Origin: a bacterium 1XD8-76
GTDB lineage: Bacteria; Bacillota; Clostridia; Lachnospirales; Lachnospiraceae
Direction of reading: 5' to 3'
Assembly (NCBI GenBank): GCA_003611955.1
Contig: RAZE01000032.1
Coordinates: 1-32,930 of the forward strand
DNA: 32,930 bases
Shown: positions 24,246 to 32,888 of the stretch, piece after piece
Position numbering within the stretch: the stretch's first letter is position 1
Layout: each line of letters begins with the position of its first letter
Notes under the pieces: generated by a model
What the model was told of the DNA's origin: nothing
Seen by the model: the letters and a program-made list of their open reading frames with translations, nothing else
The model's database searches: none
Made by a program: the position numbers and the translations under genes

Positions 24246-25028
24246 ATGCCTTATATGACATACTCCCAATTGAAAGATTCCGCCAGATTCCGGCTTGAGC
24301 CCATCATGGGAAAACTGGTCGGCGTGACAGTCATTTTCTATGCCCTCAGGTTCGTAGCCGGACGGTTCTCTTCCGTCTTTGGCCTTTTAACGGATTCCTT
24401 TGCCCTGCAGGTGACCCTGTCCTCTATTTTTATGATTCTCGCCGGTATTATTTCTTCCTTGCTGGAGATCGGTTTTCGCTGTCTGATGTTAAAACTTTAC
24501 TGCGGACGCCCGGTTTCCACCGGCGACCTGCTCTACGCTTTCACCGCTCAGATCAAAACGGCGTTGGGGCTCTCCACTGTCATGTCCCTCCTGTCTACAC
24601 TGCCCCTGATACCCTCCCATGTTCTCTTTAAACGGGTGGAACTTGCCATGGAAAGTATTGCTTTGTCTTCCGATTTCAATGCCCCCGCCGCCTCCCTTCC
24701 CCCGGAACTCATGGATCTGATGTCCATCGCGTTGTTTTGCTATACGCCCGCCCTGGTTCTGGTCACCATGCTCCATCTGGTCTATTCCCAGATCTATTAC
24801 CTGATGCTGGACTTCCCGTCCTTCAGCATAAAGAAGCTGTTTCGGAGCAGCCGTCTTTTGATGCGCGGTCACAAAGGTCGTTTCTTTTATATCCATGTAT
24901 GCATCCTGCCCGTCTTCCTGATCGGAGGGCTTCTTACCTGCGGGATCGGCCTGCTCTGGATCACACCCTTTCTCTATGCGGTAGAGACGGAATTTTATCT
25001 TGATCTCGTGACAAAACGAAGCATGTGA
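24246..25028 (+). CDS. DUF975 family integral membrane protein
   Basis: 260 residues, five to six membrane segments, beginning with the soluble YSQLKDSARFRLEP typical of DUF975 (usually residues A/L-K before the first helix). YLMLDFPSFSIKKLFRSSRL and LMRGHKGRFF match the family's conserved cytoplasmic stretch between helices, and the end ITPFLYAVETEFYLDLV is also typical. Function is unknown; homologues occur widely in Firmicutes. AAAGGAG lies nine bases before the ATG. It is the only full gene on the plus strand in this part and is divergent from the sigma operon, so it may be a regulon member. Confidence 0.85.
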   Translation: MPYMTYSQLKDSARFRLEPIMGKLVGVTVIFYALRFVAGRFSSVFGLLTDSFALQVTLSSIFMILAGIISSLLEIGFRCLMLKLYCGRPVSTGDLLYAFTAQIKTALGLSTVMSLLSTLPLIPSHVLFKRVELAMESIALSSDFNAPAASLPPELMDLMSIALFCYTPALVLVTMLHLVYSQIYYLMLDFPSFSIKKLFRSSRLLMRGHKGRFFYIHVCILPVFLIGGLLTCGIGLLWITPFLYAVETEFYLDLVTKRSM

Positions 25029-25229
25029 TTCCGCCGCATTTCCTGTGTACTGTGAGATAAAGCAGCCACCATACAGGGGGGAAGTACTATCGTGCCTTGC
25101 GGGCTTTTCAGCTGTCGTCGTCACAGCTGCGACGAGCCATTTTTCAAAGACTCTGACGATAGCGGCACAGCAGCCTGTTGGCACCGCACTCTCCTTCCCC
25201 CTGCTGCCGGGCGATGAAAAGAGCCCTTC

Positions 25230-25418
25230 CAGTATTACGATTACGAACACATTTCAGACAAGGAAATGTTCGATGAATACTGTCAGGGCATCAAAAACTA
25301 TTCTCTCTATGATACGGGTCTGACCGCCGAGTACGGAGAGGAACTGGTCACATTGTGCACCTGTTCTTACAGCGGAAAAGATCAGCGTCTGCTCGTTGTG
25401 GGCAGACGCCTGTATTAG
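25230..25418 (+). pseudogene. Class B sortase, C-terminal remnant
   Basis: Sixty-two codons read QYYDYEHISDKEMFDEYCQG, then SLYDTGLTAEYGEELVTLCT, CSYSGKDQRLLVVGRRLY and a stop. The catalytic Cys (LCTCSY) and Arg (DQRLLVVGRR) of a sortase B are kept, but the membrane anchor, catalytic His and most of the fold are missing. A stop at 25215 closes the frame upstream. It is not a copy of the sortase at 19250, since the sequence differs clearly. A strongly structured region (25088-25163) lies just upstream. Confidence 0.75.
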
Positions 25419-25422
25419 ATCT

Positions 25423-26661
25423 TCACCAAAGAGGCCGTATATCCTCCCCCTCCTGTGTCCCTGTATAGGCCCAGTTCTTTCCCATATCTTCCGACTCGTA
25501 GAGTCCGTACACCCAGACGCCATCCTCGTAATAATCTCCTTCCGGCCCCTGGCTCACCAGCATATACAGTTTTCCATTCTCCTCCCAAACTTCCTCCGGC
25601 ATAATAAACGGATTGTACAGAGTGCCGTCCGGCAATTCTTTCTTTCCCGAGGGCCATGTGACCTCCTCAAAACTCACTCCGCCGTCCTCCGTCCGGTACA
25701 AACACCCCTTGCTTCCGCCGCTGTAGGCGAGGCAGGAGAAACCGGTCTTCTCATCCTCCAGAAAGTCGAGCCACTTCGCGCCGCCCCCGGCCCCCAGATA
25801 GGGATCCCCATTCACGATCGCAGTATTTTTACCATTTTCCGCCTGCAGCAGAGCATAATAGCAGCTTCCCGCCGCCCGGTCAACTCCCACCATGCGCAGT
25901 TCCGTACCGTCTTTTTTCCTGTAAACACAGTCCGCCTCGTAATCAGCCCATATGGAAAGCAGCTCTTCCTGCTGCGCCTTCGCAATATCTCCGGTTTCGC
26001 CTTCCAGGCTATCCCCGTTCGCGCTGTGTGCCTGTTTCTCCCACAGTTCCAACGAATCCCGCTCTATGGCCTGATACATCGCATTATACAGTTCCGTTCT
26101 GTCATAATTTTCCAGATAGGGGGTCAGGTCAAAGTAGCATCTGTCCTCCGGTCCAAAATATCCGATCTTATCAAAACCCACGATCTTCTGCAGATCCTCC
26201 ACCAGGTCACAGCAGGCTTCGCTGAAAAATTCCGACTCCCACGTCTGCCTGCCATAAAAATCCAGGACAGGGATATAACTCCCTCCCGGCTCCTTTTCCA
26301 TTTCCAGGAACCTGTTGTGGGCGAAGGAAAACTGCTGAGCCAGGTAATCGAAATATGATTCCTCGTAATTGTCCGTCATCTCAGGGTCATTGTTCACAAA
26401 AAACTCAAAACCGTCCGCCTGAAAATAATACCTGCCGCCCTCTTTCCTCAGATAAGATATATCGTCATACCGGGCGGTAATCTCCGAAACGATCTCCTCC
26501 TCACTGTAGCCTTTAAACACTTCCGGCTCATCCGAAAATTCCACCGTTCCGGTACCGCCGTCCTTCCACTCCGTCTCATAGTAATACCAGCCGTAAAAGC
26601 TGAAAAGCACCATCAATGCAATGCCCGCAGCCGTAAAAGCTGTTCTGATATAATTTTTCAT
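25423..26661 (-). CDS. Membrane-anchored exported protein with Asp-box-like repeats
   Basis: 412 residues from the ATG at 26661 (AAAGGA seven bases upstream). A membrane anchor or uncleaved signal lies at about 5-26 (FTAAGIALMVLFSFYGWYYY). The exported part is acidic and aromatic. Near the C-terminus two Asp-box-like (BNR) motifs are visible: YRTEDGGVSFEEVTW and YESEDMGKNWAYTG. Such motifs mark beta-propeller blades in sialidases and other extracellular proteins. The catalytic residues of sialidases are not evident, so no enzyme function is claimed. A good promoter (26706-26734) precedes it. Confidence 0.75.
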   Translation of the reverse strand: MKNYIRTAFTAAGIALMVLFSFYGWYYYETEWKDGGTGTVEFSDEPEVFKGYSEEEIVSEITARYDDISYLRKEGGRYYFQADGFEFFVNNDPEMTDNYEESYFDYLAQQFSFAHNRFLEMEKEPGGSYIPVLDFYGRQTWESEFFSEACCDLVEDLQKIVGFDKIGYFGPEDRCYFDLTPYLENYDRTELYNAMYQAIERDSLELWEKQAHSANGDSLEGETGDIAKAQQEELLSIWADYEADCVYRKKDGTELRMVGVDRAAGSCYYALLQAENGKNTAIVNGDPYLGAGGGAKWLDFLEDEKTGFSCLAYSGGSKGCLYRTEDGGVSFEEVTWPSGKKELPDGTLYNPFIMPEEVWEENGKLYMLVSQGPEGDYYEDGVWVYGLYESEDMGKNWAYTGTQEGEDIRPLW

Positions 26662-26705
26662 GGGTATATCCTTTCCTGCATCCACTTCCCCGCATCTTTC
26701 CACTC

Positions 26706-26734
26706 ATTATACCCGATGAAAATTTAAATAACAA
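26706..26734 (-). promoter_or_regulatory. Sigma-A promoter of the Asp-box-like gene
   Basis: TTGTTA (26729-26734) and TATAAT (26706-26711) are 17 bases apart on the minus strand, about 40 bases before the ATG at 26661. Confidence 0.7.
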
Positions 26735-26739
26735 TGGCT

Positions 26740-26883
26740 TTAATCGTAGAGCGACTTGCCATACTTCACTTTCCCGTATATTTTCTGTCCCAAAACGACA
26801 AACAGCGAAACAAAGAGGTACAGGGTAGACAACGCTCCCGATACCACGTCCAAAATGAAAATAAGTATATATCCTATACTCAT
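26740..26883 (-). CDS. 47-residue membrane protein
   Basis: ATG at 26883 with AAGGAG eight to nine bases upstream. The product starts MSIGYILIFILDVVSGALST, continues LYLFVSLFVVLGQKIYGK and ends VKYGKSLYD. One long or two short membrane segments are followed by a basic, tyrosine-containing tail. The codon pattern and strong ribosome binding site support translation. I recognise no family. It lies between two uncharacterised exported/membrane genes on the same strand and is short enough to be missed by gene finders. Confidence 0.7.
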   Translation of the reverse strand: MSIGYILIFILDVVSGALSTLYLFVSLFVVLGQKIYGKVKYGKSLYD

Positions 26884-26941
26884 AATACGATTCTCCTTTA
26901 TATTCAACTATTCAGTTATTATATACTGGAATATAAAGAAG

Positions 26942-27385
26942 TTACGCTTTCTCTCCATCCTGAACATGTATGTAGCGTAAGATAACGGTATTGCTGACCA
27001 CTTCGCACAATCCGTCAAAGAAAAAAACCACCTGTCTGAAAAAGAAAAGCGGCAGAAAAATTCCTGCCGACAGAATACAGGAAACAGCGGCAAAGTTCCC
27101 GCGCACGCCGGTGCGCCGAGCCGTTCTTCGGGGTGCCAGAGCATGGCTGTTCTGGACAGTGTTCTCGGGCACATAGGCCTGCTGCGCAGGCATACCCTTC
27201 TTCGCCGCATGGAGAGCAGAGGCGCCCGTTTCCCCTCCGCTCTCACAGGTTTTATCCGATAAATTCAGGTACGCAAAGGAGGAATCTGCCTGCACATTCT
27301 CAAAGCAGATTCCCAGAAAAAGGGCGCATATTGTACATAAGATCCACCACCTTCCGGCAGATCTACCATTCCTCTCAAAGCGCAC
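26942..27385 (-). CDS. Hypothetical protein with two membrane segments
   Basis: 147 residues from a GTG at 27385, which has GGAGGAG seven bases upstream. An ATG at 27463 would overlap the end of prfB by 31 bp and has no ribosome binding site. Segment 1 (WWILCTICALFLGICFENVQ) may be a signal or anchor. A polar, Arg/Ala-rich stretch follows (ALAPRRTARRTGVRGN), then segment 2 (AAVSCILSAGIFLPLFFF) and the tail VILRYIHVQDGEKA. I recall the ending I-x-Y-I-H-x-Q-D-G-x-K from other clostridial hypotheticals, without function. It may share the secA-prfB transcript. Confidence 0.65.
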   Translation of the reverse strand: MRFERNGRSAGRWWILCTICALFLGICFENVQADSSFAYLNLSDKTCESGGETGASALHAAKKGMPAQQAYVPENTVQNSHALAPRRTARRTGVRGNFAAVSCILSAGIFLPLFFFRQVVFFFDGLCEVVSNTVILRYIHVQDGEKA

Positions 27386-27432
27386 GAAAATTCTCCTCCA
27401 TACGGACAGATACTCCCTCTGCAGCAAGTTGT

Positions 27433-28552
27433 CTATGTCTCCTGCGGCGGCCTGTGGATCCATTTCAGGTACGCGTTGATAAAGGGATCCAATGCCCCGT
27501 CCATCACGGCGTCCACATTGCCCGTCTCCTCCTCCGTCCGCAGGTCCTTGACCAGCTTATAGGGCTGCATCACGTAGGAGCGGATCTGATTGCCCCAGCT
27601 GATCTCCTTGACATCACCTCGGATATCCGAGAGCTTATCCGCATTCTCCTCCTGCTTCAGCATATAGAGCTTCGCTTTCAGCATCTGCATCGCCTTATCC
27701 TTATTCTGGAACTGGCTTCGTTCGTTCTGGCAGGTCACAACAATGCCGGTGGGAAAATGCGTGATACGGATCGCCGAGGACGTCTTGTTGATGTGCTGTC
27801 CGCCTGCGCCGCTGCTGCGGTAGGTATCGATCCGGATATCCTCGTCCTTCACCTCGATATCCAGATCCTCCTCGATATCCGGCATCACATCCAGAGAGAC
27901 AAAAGAGGTCTGCCTCTTGCCCTGGGCATTAAAGGGCGATATCCGCACCAGGCGGTGCACGCCTTTTTCAGATTTCAAATACCCGTAGGCATTCTCGCCG
28001 TTGATCTGGAACGTCACGGATTTGATTCCCGCCTCATCGCCGTCCAGCATATCCAACGTATCGATCTGATAGCCCTTTTTCTCCGCCCATCTCGTGTACA
28101 TGCGGTAGAGCATACTGCACCAGTCACAGCTCTCCGTGCCGCCCGCTCCCGCATTTAACTTCAGTATCGCATTGTTTTTATCGTACTCGCCGTCCAACAG
28201 CGTACCGATCCGCACGCTCTCAAAAGTGCGCACAAAATCTTCCAGCTCCTGTTTGATCTCCGGCACCAGTTCTGCGTCCTCTTCCTCGTATCCCATCTCG
28301 ATCAGAGTCAGAATATCCTCATACTGTCCCGACAATCCGTTCATCGTATCCACGATGTCCTTCAACCGCCTGGATTCGATCACTTTTTTATTGGAGACCT
28401 CAGGATCATCCCAAAATCCGGGCGCCTGCATTTCCATCTCCAGTTCTTCGATTCTCTTCTCCCTGTCAGCGAGGTTAAAGTGAATCCCTCACTTCCGCTA
28501 AGGGTGTCTCATAAGCAAGGAGTTCCTGCTTCATATTGTCCAGTTCTACCAT
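27433..28552 (-). CDS. prfB: Peptide chain release factor 2, with programmed +1 frameshift
   Basis: The gene starts at 28552 (MVELDNMKQELLAYETPLAE, then VRDSL). At codon 26 the frame meets TAA (28475-28477) in the context AGGG-5 bases-CTT-TAA-C. Skipping one base continues at 28476 with NLADREKRIEELE and runs to 27433, giving 372 residues. Domain features: SPF recognition tripeptide in RISPFNAQGKRQTSF and the catalytic GGQ in SSGAGGQHINKTSSA. RF2 normally reads UGA and UAA. The site has the classical position and Shine-Dalgarno spacing, but the stop is UAA where UGA is the near-universal form. It follows secA by 39 bases, a conserved order. Confidence 0.95.
28468..28492 (-). promoter_or_regulatory. 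prfB +1 frameshift site with UAA
   Basis: GTGAGGGATTCACTTTAACC contains an internal Shine-Dalgarno (GAGGG), slippery CTT at 28478-28480, stop TAA at 28475-28477 and the following C. The distance from AGGG to CTT (5 bases) equals that of the E. coli site. Confidence 0.85.
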
Positions 28553-28591
28553 TATCAGAATCACCACCTTATATTTATTTTTATTTCACTT

Positions 28592-31156
28592 CTATCTTCT
28601 TCCACAACAATTTTTGTACTTCTTCCCTGATCCGCAGGGGCACGGATCGTTCGGATAGATCTTCGCGGCCGCCCGCTTCACCGGAGTTTTTGCCATCGTA
28701 TCGTCCTTGTTCGTTCCGGTCACCTTCGCCACCTGCTCGCGCTCCACCTTCTCTTCCACTTTCACATGCATCAGAAGGCGCACCGTATCCTCCCTGATAT
28801 TCTGGGTCATCTCATCGAACATGGAGTAGCCCGCCATCTTGTATTCCACCAGCGGATCTCTCTGCGCGTAAGCCTGCAGGCCTGCGCCCTGTCGAAGCTG
28901 ATCCATATCGTCGATATGCCCCATCCACTTTCTGTCGATGACCTTCAGAAGAATCACACGCTCCAGCTCTCTGATCTGTTCCGGATTCGGGAACTCCGCC
29001 TCCTTGGCCTCGTAGAGCTTCACCGCCTCGCCCTTCAGCTGTTGTTTCAGGCTGTCCCTGCCGCTTCCGTTCAGGCGGTCCACCGTCACCGGCTCCAGGG
29101 GGATGATCGGGAGCAACAGGGAATTAAGTTCGTTAAAGTTCCAGTTGTCCACATTGTTGTCATCACCGATCGCCATATCCACACAGTTTTCCGCAATATC
29201 GGTGATCATCTTGTAGATCACATCCCGCATGCTCTCACCGTTCAGGACGCGCAGCCTCTCCTCATAGATGATCTCGCGCTGCTCGTTCATCACCTGATCG
29301 TACTCCAGCAGGTTTTTCCGGATCCCGAAGTTGTTTCCCTCGATCTTCTTCTGGGCCGATTCGATGGCCTTCGTCAGGGAGCTGTGCTCGATCTCCTGAC
29401 CTTCCGGAATTCCCAGCGCGTTGAACATGGATATCATTCTCTCGGAACCGAACAGACGCATCAGGTCATCCTCCAGAGAGATATAGAATCTGGACGCGCC
29501 CGGATCGCCCTGACGGCCGCTTCGTCCGCGCAGCTGATTGTCGATACGCCTCGACTCATGCCTCTCCGTGCCGATGATCATCAGGCCGCCCGCCGCCCGC
29601 GCCTCCTCGTCCAGCTTGATATCCGTACCACGTCCCGCCATGTTGGTAGCGATGGTCACCGCTCCGTGAATACCGGCATCCGCCACGATCTCCGCCTCCT
29701 GCTCATGGAACTTCGCGTTCAGCACATTGTGGGGGATACCGCGTTTGCGCAGCATGCCGCTGAGCTCCTCCGACGCCTCGATCGTGATCGTGCCCACAAG
29801 CACAGGCTGCCGTCTCTCATAGCACTCCGCCACCCCGTCACAGATCGCCCTCAGCTTTTCTTTTCTCGTCTTATAGACACTGTCCTGATAATCTTTTCGG
29901 ATCACCGGCTTGTTGGTCGGGATCTCGATAACGTCCATGCCGTAGATATCCCGGAATTCCTTCTCCTCGGTCAGCGCCGTACCGGTCATACCGGATTTTT
30001 TCTCAAATTTATTGAAAAAGTTCTGGAATGTGATCGTGGCGAGGGTCTTGCTCTCCCTCTTTACCTTCACATGCTCCTTCGCCTCGATGGCCTGATGCAG
30101 GCCGTCCGAGTACCTTCTGCCCGGCATGATACGCCCGGTAAACTCGTCCACGATCAACACCTGGTCGTCTTTCACCACGTAGTCCTTATCCCGGAACATC
30201 AGATTGTTGGCGCGCAGCGCCAGATCCATGTTGTGCTGGATCTCCAGATTCTCCGGATCCGCCAGGTTCTCCAGGTTGAAGAACTGCTCCACCCTTTTCA
30301 CACCGGCTTCCGTCAGCACTACCACCTTATCCTTCTCGTTGACAATAAAGTCGCCGCTCTCCTCCCGCTGGACGCCCATGATGAAATCCATCTTGGACAT
30401 CTCCTCCATATCGGCTCCCCGCTGCATCTGGCGCGCCAGAATATCGCAGGCCTCGTAGAGTTTCGTGGACTTTCCGCTCTGGCCTGAAATGATCAGAGGA
30501 GTTCTCGCCTCATCCACCAGCACGGAGTCCACCTCGTCGATGATCGCGTAGTGGAGGCTTCTCTGCACAAGCTGTTCCTTGTAGATCACCATATTATCGC
30601 GCAGATAGTCAAAGCCGAGCTCGTTGTTTGTCACATAGGTGATATCGCAGTTATAGGCTTCCCGTCTCTCCTCGTTTTTCATCTGGTTCAGTACAACGCC
30701 CACCGTCAGTCCCAGAAATTCGTGGACCTGTCCCATCCATTCCCGGTCACGGTTTGCCAGATAATCGTTGACCGTAACAATGTGCACGCCCTTTCCCTCC
30801 AGTGCGTTCAGATAGGCGGGCAACGTGGAGACAAGGGTCTTTCCCTCACCGGTGCGCATCTCCGCGATACGTCCCTGGTGCAGGATAATTCCGCCGATCA
30901 GCTGTACGCGGTAGGGCTCCATATTCAGGACGCGCCTCGCCGCCTCTCTCACCACCGCAAAAGCCTCCGGCAGAATATCATCCAGCGTTTCACCCTCGCC
31001 CAGTCTCCTCTTAAACTCTTTTGTCTTCTCCTTTAGCTGTTCATCCTCCATGTCCATCATGTCGTTGCGCATAGATTCGATCTTATCCACGATGGGCATA
31101 ATCCGTTTCAGCTCTCTCTGGCTGTGGGTGCCAAAGACTTTATTGATCACATTCAT
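28592..31156 (-). CDS. secA: Preprotein translocase ATPase SecA
   Basis: 854 residues, normal for Firmicute SecA. Walker A MRTGEGKT at 100-107, DEAD-like Walker [21 protein letters not shown], preprotein cross-linking domain, second nucleotide-binding fold with [16 protein letters not shown] and [10 protein letters not shown], and the C-terminal zinc-binding tail [14 protein letters not shown] (C839, C841, C850, C851). SecA drives export of unfolded proteins through SecYEG and in this organism would handle the signal-bearing proteins noted here. GGAGG precedes the ATG, and a TTGAAT-17-TATAAT promoter lies upstream. prfB follows and is probably co-transcribed. Confidence 0.98.
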   Translation of the reverse strand: MNVINKVFGTHSQRELKRIMPIVDKIESMRNDMMDMEDEQLKEKTKEFKRRLGEGETLDDILPEAFAVVREAARRVLNMEPYRVQLIGGIILHQGRIAEMRTGEGKTLVSTLPAYLNALEGKGVHIVTVNDYLANRDREWMGQVHEFLGLTVGVVLNQMKNEERREAYNCDITYVTNNELGFDYLRDNMVIYKEQLVQRSLHYAIIDEVDSVLVDEARTPLIISGQSGKSTKLYEACDILARQMQRGADMEEMSKMDFIMGVQREESGDFIVNEKDKVVVLTEAGVKRVEQFFNLENLADPENLEIQHNMDLALRANNLMFRDKDYVVKDDQVLIVDEFTGRIMPGRRYSDGLHQAIEAKEHVKVKRESKTLATITFQNFFNKFEKKSGMTGTALTEEKEFRDIYGMDVIEIPTNKPVIRKDYQDSVYKTRKEKLRAICDGVAECYERRQPVLVGTITIEASEELSGMLRKRGIPHNVLNAKFHEQEAEIVADAGIHGAVTIATNMAGRGTDIKLDEEARAAGGLMIIGTERHESRRIDNQLRGRSGRQGDPGASRFYISLEDDLMRLFGSERMISMFNALGIPEGQEIEHSSLTKAIESAQKKIEGNNFGIRKNLLEYDQVMNEQREIIYEERLRVLNGESMRDVIYKMITDIAENCVDMAIGDDNNVDNWNFNELNSLLLPIIPLEPVTVDRLNGSGRDSLKQQLKGEAVKLYEAKEAEFPNPEQIRELERVILLKVIDRKWMGHIDDMDQLRQGAGLQAYAQRDPLVEYKMAGYSMFDEMTQNIREDTVRLLMHVKVEEKVEREQVAKVTGTNKDDTMAKTPVKRAAAKIYPNDPCPCGSGKKYKNCCGRR

Positions 31157-31188
31157 GATTTGCCTCCGTCTAAAACCTCAATTAAAAT

Positions 31189-31217
31189 ATTATAGCAGAA
31201 AACCTCCGTGTATTCAA
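31189..31217 (-). promoter_or_regulatory. Sigma-A promoter of secA
   Basis: TTGAAT (31212-31217), 17 bases, TATAAT (31189-31194) with an upstream TGC (extended -10) on the minus strand. It is about 33 bases before the secA ATG. Confidence 0.8.
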
Positions 31218-31257
31218 CTAAAAAGATACTCTCCCCCCGTTTCCCCGGAAAATTTGA

Positions 31258-31286
31258 TTGCTCTCACCCGGTTCCTGATGTAATAT
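31258..31286 (+). promoter_or_regulatory. Promoter of the RlmI-like methyltransferase gene
   Basis: TTGCTC (31258-31263), 17 bases, TAATAT (31281-31286) on the plus strand, divergent from the secA promoter and about 47 bases before the ATG at 31333. Confidence 0.6.
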
Positions 31287-31332
31287 GTATATATGCTTTT
31301 ATCACATTGTCTGCAGAAAGGAACCTGATTCT

Positions 31333-32193
31333 ATGTGGATCGCCGAAAACTGGAAAGATTACGAAGTCATTGACACCTCTTCGGGGGAAAAACTGGAACG
31401 CTGGGGAAAGTACCTGCTTGTGCGGCCGGACCCCCAGGTGATCTGGAATACACCGAGAAACCACAGCGGCTGGAAAAAGAGAAACGGTCATTATCACAGA
31501 AGCAATAAGGGAGGCGGTGAGTGGGAATTTTTTCATCTGCCCGAGGAATGGACCATCCGCTATCGCGAACTGGTCTTTCATTTAAAACCTTTCAGCTTTA
31601 AGCATACCGGTCTGTTTCCGGAGCAGGCAGTAAACTGGGACTGGTTTTCAGCCCTCATAAAAAATGCCGGCCGGCCTGTAAAGATCCTGAACCTCTTTGC
31701 CTACACCGGCGGCGCCACCGTATCCGCCGCAAAGGCCGGGGCGTCCGTGACCCATGTGGACGCCTCAAAGGGAATGGTAAACTGGGCAAAAGAAAACGCA
31801 GCCTCCTCCGGTCTGGCCGATGCGCCGATACGCTGGCTCGTGGATGACTGCGTAAAATTTGTCCAACGGGAGATCCGCCGCGGCAACCACTATGATGCCA
31901 TTATCATGGATCCGCCTTCCTACGGAAGAGGCCCCGGCGGTGAAATCTGGAAAATGGAAGAAAGCATCTTCCCTTTTCTGACACGCGTGTCAGAGCTCTT
32001 GTCAGACAAGCCTCTTTTTGTACTGTTGAACTCCTATACGACAGGACTGCAGCCCGCCGTACTTTCCTATATGATGAATACTGTTTTTACCGCCCGGTTC
32101 GGCGGTCACGTGGAAGCTCAGGAAATCGGCCTTCCCGTGACAGAGAGCTCTCTGTTTCTCCCCTGCGGGGCATCCGGGCGCTGGATATCCTGA
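31333..32193 (+). CDS. RlmI-like class I SAM-dependent RNA methyltransferase
   Basis: 286 residues from the ATG at 31333 (AGAAAGGA ten bases upstream; the earlier ATG at 31285 lies in the promoter). A short N-terminal region (WKDYEVIDTSSGEKLERWGK) is followed by the Rossmann fold: motif I ILNLFAYTGGATVSAAKAGA, acidic strand end THVDASKGMVNWAKEN, then WLVDDCVKFVQRE and the catalytic-loop DAIIMDPPSYGRG. COG1092 proteins methylate a cytosine of 23S rRNA (m5C1962 in E. coli RlmI). This one is shorter and lacks the usual PUA domain, so the exact target is uncertain. It converges with the next gene, with only seven bases between stops. Confidence 0.85.
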   Translation: MWIAENWKDYEVIDTSSGEKLERWGKYLLVRPDPQVIWNTPRNHSGWKKRNGHYHRSNKGGGEWEFFHLPEEWTIRYRELVFHLKPFSFKHTGLFPEQAVNWDWFSALIKNAGRPVKILNLFAYTGGATVSAAKAGASVTHVDASKGMVNWAKENAASSGLADAPIRWLVDDCVKFVQREIRRGNHYDAIIMDPPSYGRGPGGEIWKMEESIFPFLTRVSELLSDKPLFVLLNSYTTGLQPAVLSYMMNTVFTARFGGHVEAQEIGLPVTESSLFLPCGASGRWIS

Positions 32194-32200
32194 AACCGTT

Positions 32201-32824
32201 TTAAAACTCGCCGATAAGGCTCGCCAGAGACGCACCCCATATAATAAAAAGAAGGGCGGATACCGCTAACTTGATCAGCCAGACGATCAAGAATGCCTTA
32301 CAGAAATTTGATTTGCTCTTCTTTTCCGTATTGCCGAAAGCCCAGACGATCATCAGGATCACCCCGATACAGGGGACAAAATTCGCCAGCACCAGAAGGC
32401 CGACCCATTCTCCCATGCCCACCGGCTCCTCCTTCTCTGTCGGAGTATAGCCCGGTCCCCGATAAGGCTGCTGATTATAGTTTGCATACGGCTGCCCGTA
32501 GCCGCCCGTATAATTATTCTGCGGCTGACCGTACATATTCTGGCCATACGTGCTCTGACTCGCATACGGATTTCCATTGCTGTTATTCCGGTACGGATTC
32601 CCGCCGTTATTGTTCTGGCTCTGGTACGGATTCCCGCTGTTACTGCTCTGATCCTGATACAGATTCCCGCTACTATTGCTCTGATCCTGATACAGATTCC
32701 CGCCACTATTGCTCTGATCCTGATACGGATTCCCACCATTGCTCTGATCCTGATATCCGTCGGCACCACTGAACTGTCCGCCTGTAGAAACATCGGGTTC
32801 CTGATTATTATTCCAATTATCCAT
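32201..32824 (-). CDS. Membrane protein with N-terminal Asn/Gln/Gly/Tyr-rich tandem repeats
   Basis: 207 residues. The first ~120 are low-complexity: repeats of about 11-12 residues on the theme G-N-P/L-Y-Q-D-Q-S-N-S-x-G, then looser YGQPQNN/YANYNQQPY sequence. Two membrane segments follow (WVGLLVLANFVPCIGVILMI and FLIVWLIKLAVSALLFIIWG). The repeats would be cytoplasmic or outside depending on topology; none is fixed by the sequence. I recall similar disordered-head two-helix proteins in Clostridia as hypotheticals. AAAGGAG precedes the ATG and a strong promoter lies upstream. Confidence 0.75.
   Translation of the reverse strand: MDNWNNNQEPDVSTGGQFSGADGYQDQSNGGNPYQDQSNSGGNLYQDQSNSSGNLYQDQSSNSGNPYQSQNNNGGNPYRNNSNGNPYASQSTYGQNMYGQPQNNYTGGYGQPYANYNQQPYRGPGYTPTEKEEPVGMGEWVGLLVLANFVPCIGVILMIVWAFGNTEKKSKSNFCKAFLIVWLIKLAVSALLFIIWGASLASLIGEF
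32585..32770 (-). repeat. 33-36-bp tandem repeats in the Asn/Gln-rich protein gene
   Basis: About five to six imperfect copies encode GNPYQDQSNS-type units. The close identity of neighbouring copies (for example the two CTGATCCTGATACAGATTCC blocks) points to recent slippage or unequal exchange. Confidence 0.8.
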
Positions 32825-32859
32825 TTTCTGTCTCCTTTGATTTTTACTGTACCAATAAC

Positions 32860-32888
32860 AGTATAACTTAGATATATCCGCCCGTCAA
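32860..32888 (-). promoter_or_regulatory. Promoter of the repeat-rich membrane protein gene
   Basis: TTGACG (32883-32888), 17 bases, TATACT (32860-32865) on the minus strand. The -35 overlaps the probable stop codon of the gene at the window edge. Confidence 0.7.

Noticed and set aside
24489..25250. 253-codon minus-strand open frame opposite the DUF975 gene
   Set aside because: It is antisense to a clear multi-helix membrane protein with AAAGGAG before its ATG, and has Gln/Gly/His-rich shadow composition.
28766..30487. 573-codon plus-strand open frame inside secA
   Set aside because: Shadow of secA. It is rich in His, Arg and Leu as antisense frames of such genes are, and secA itself is unmistakable by motif.
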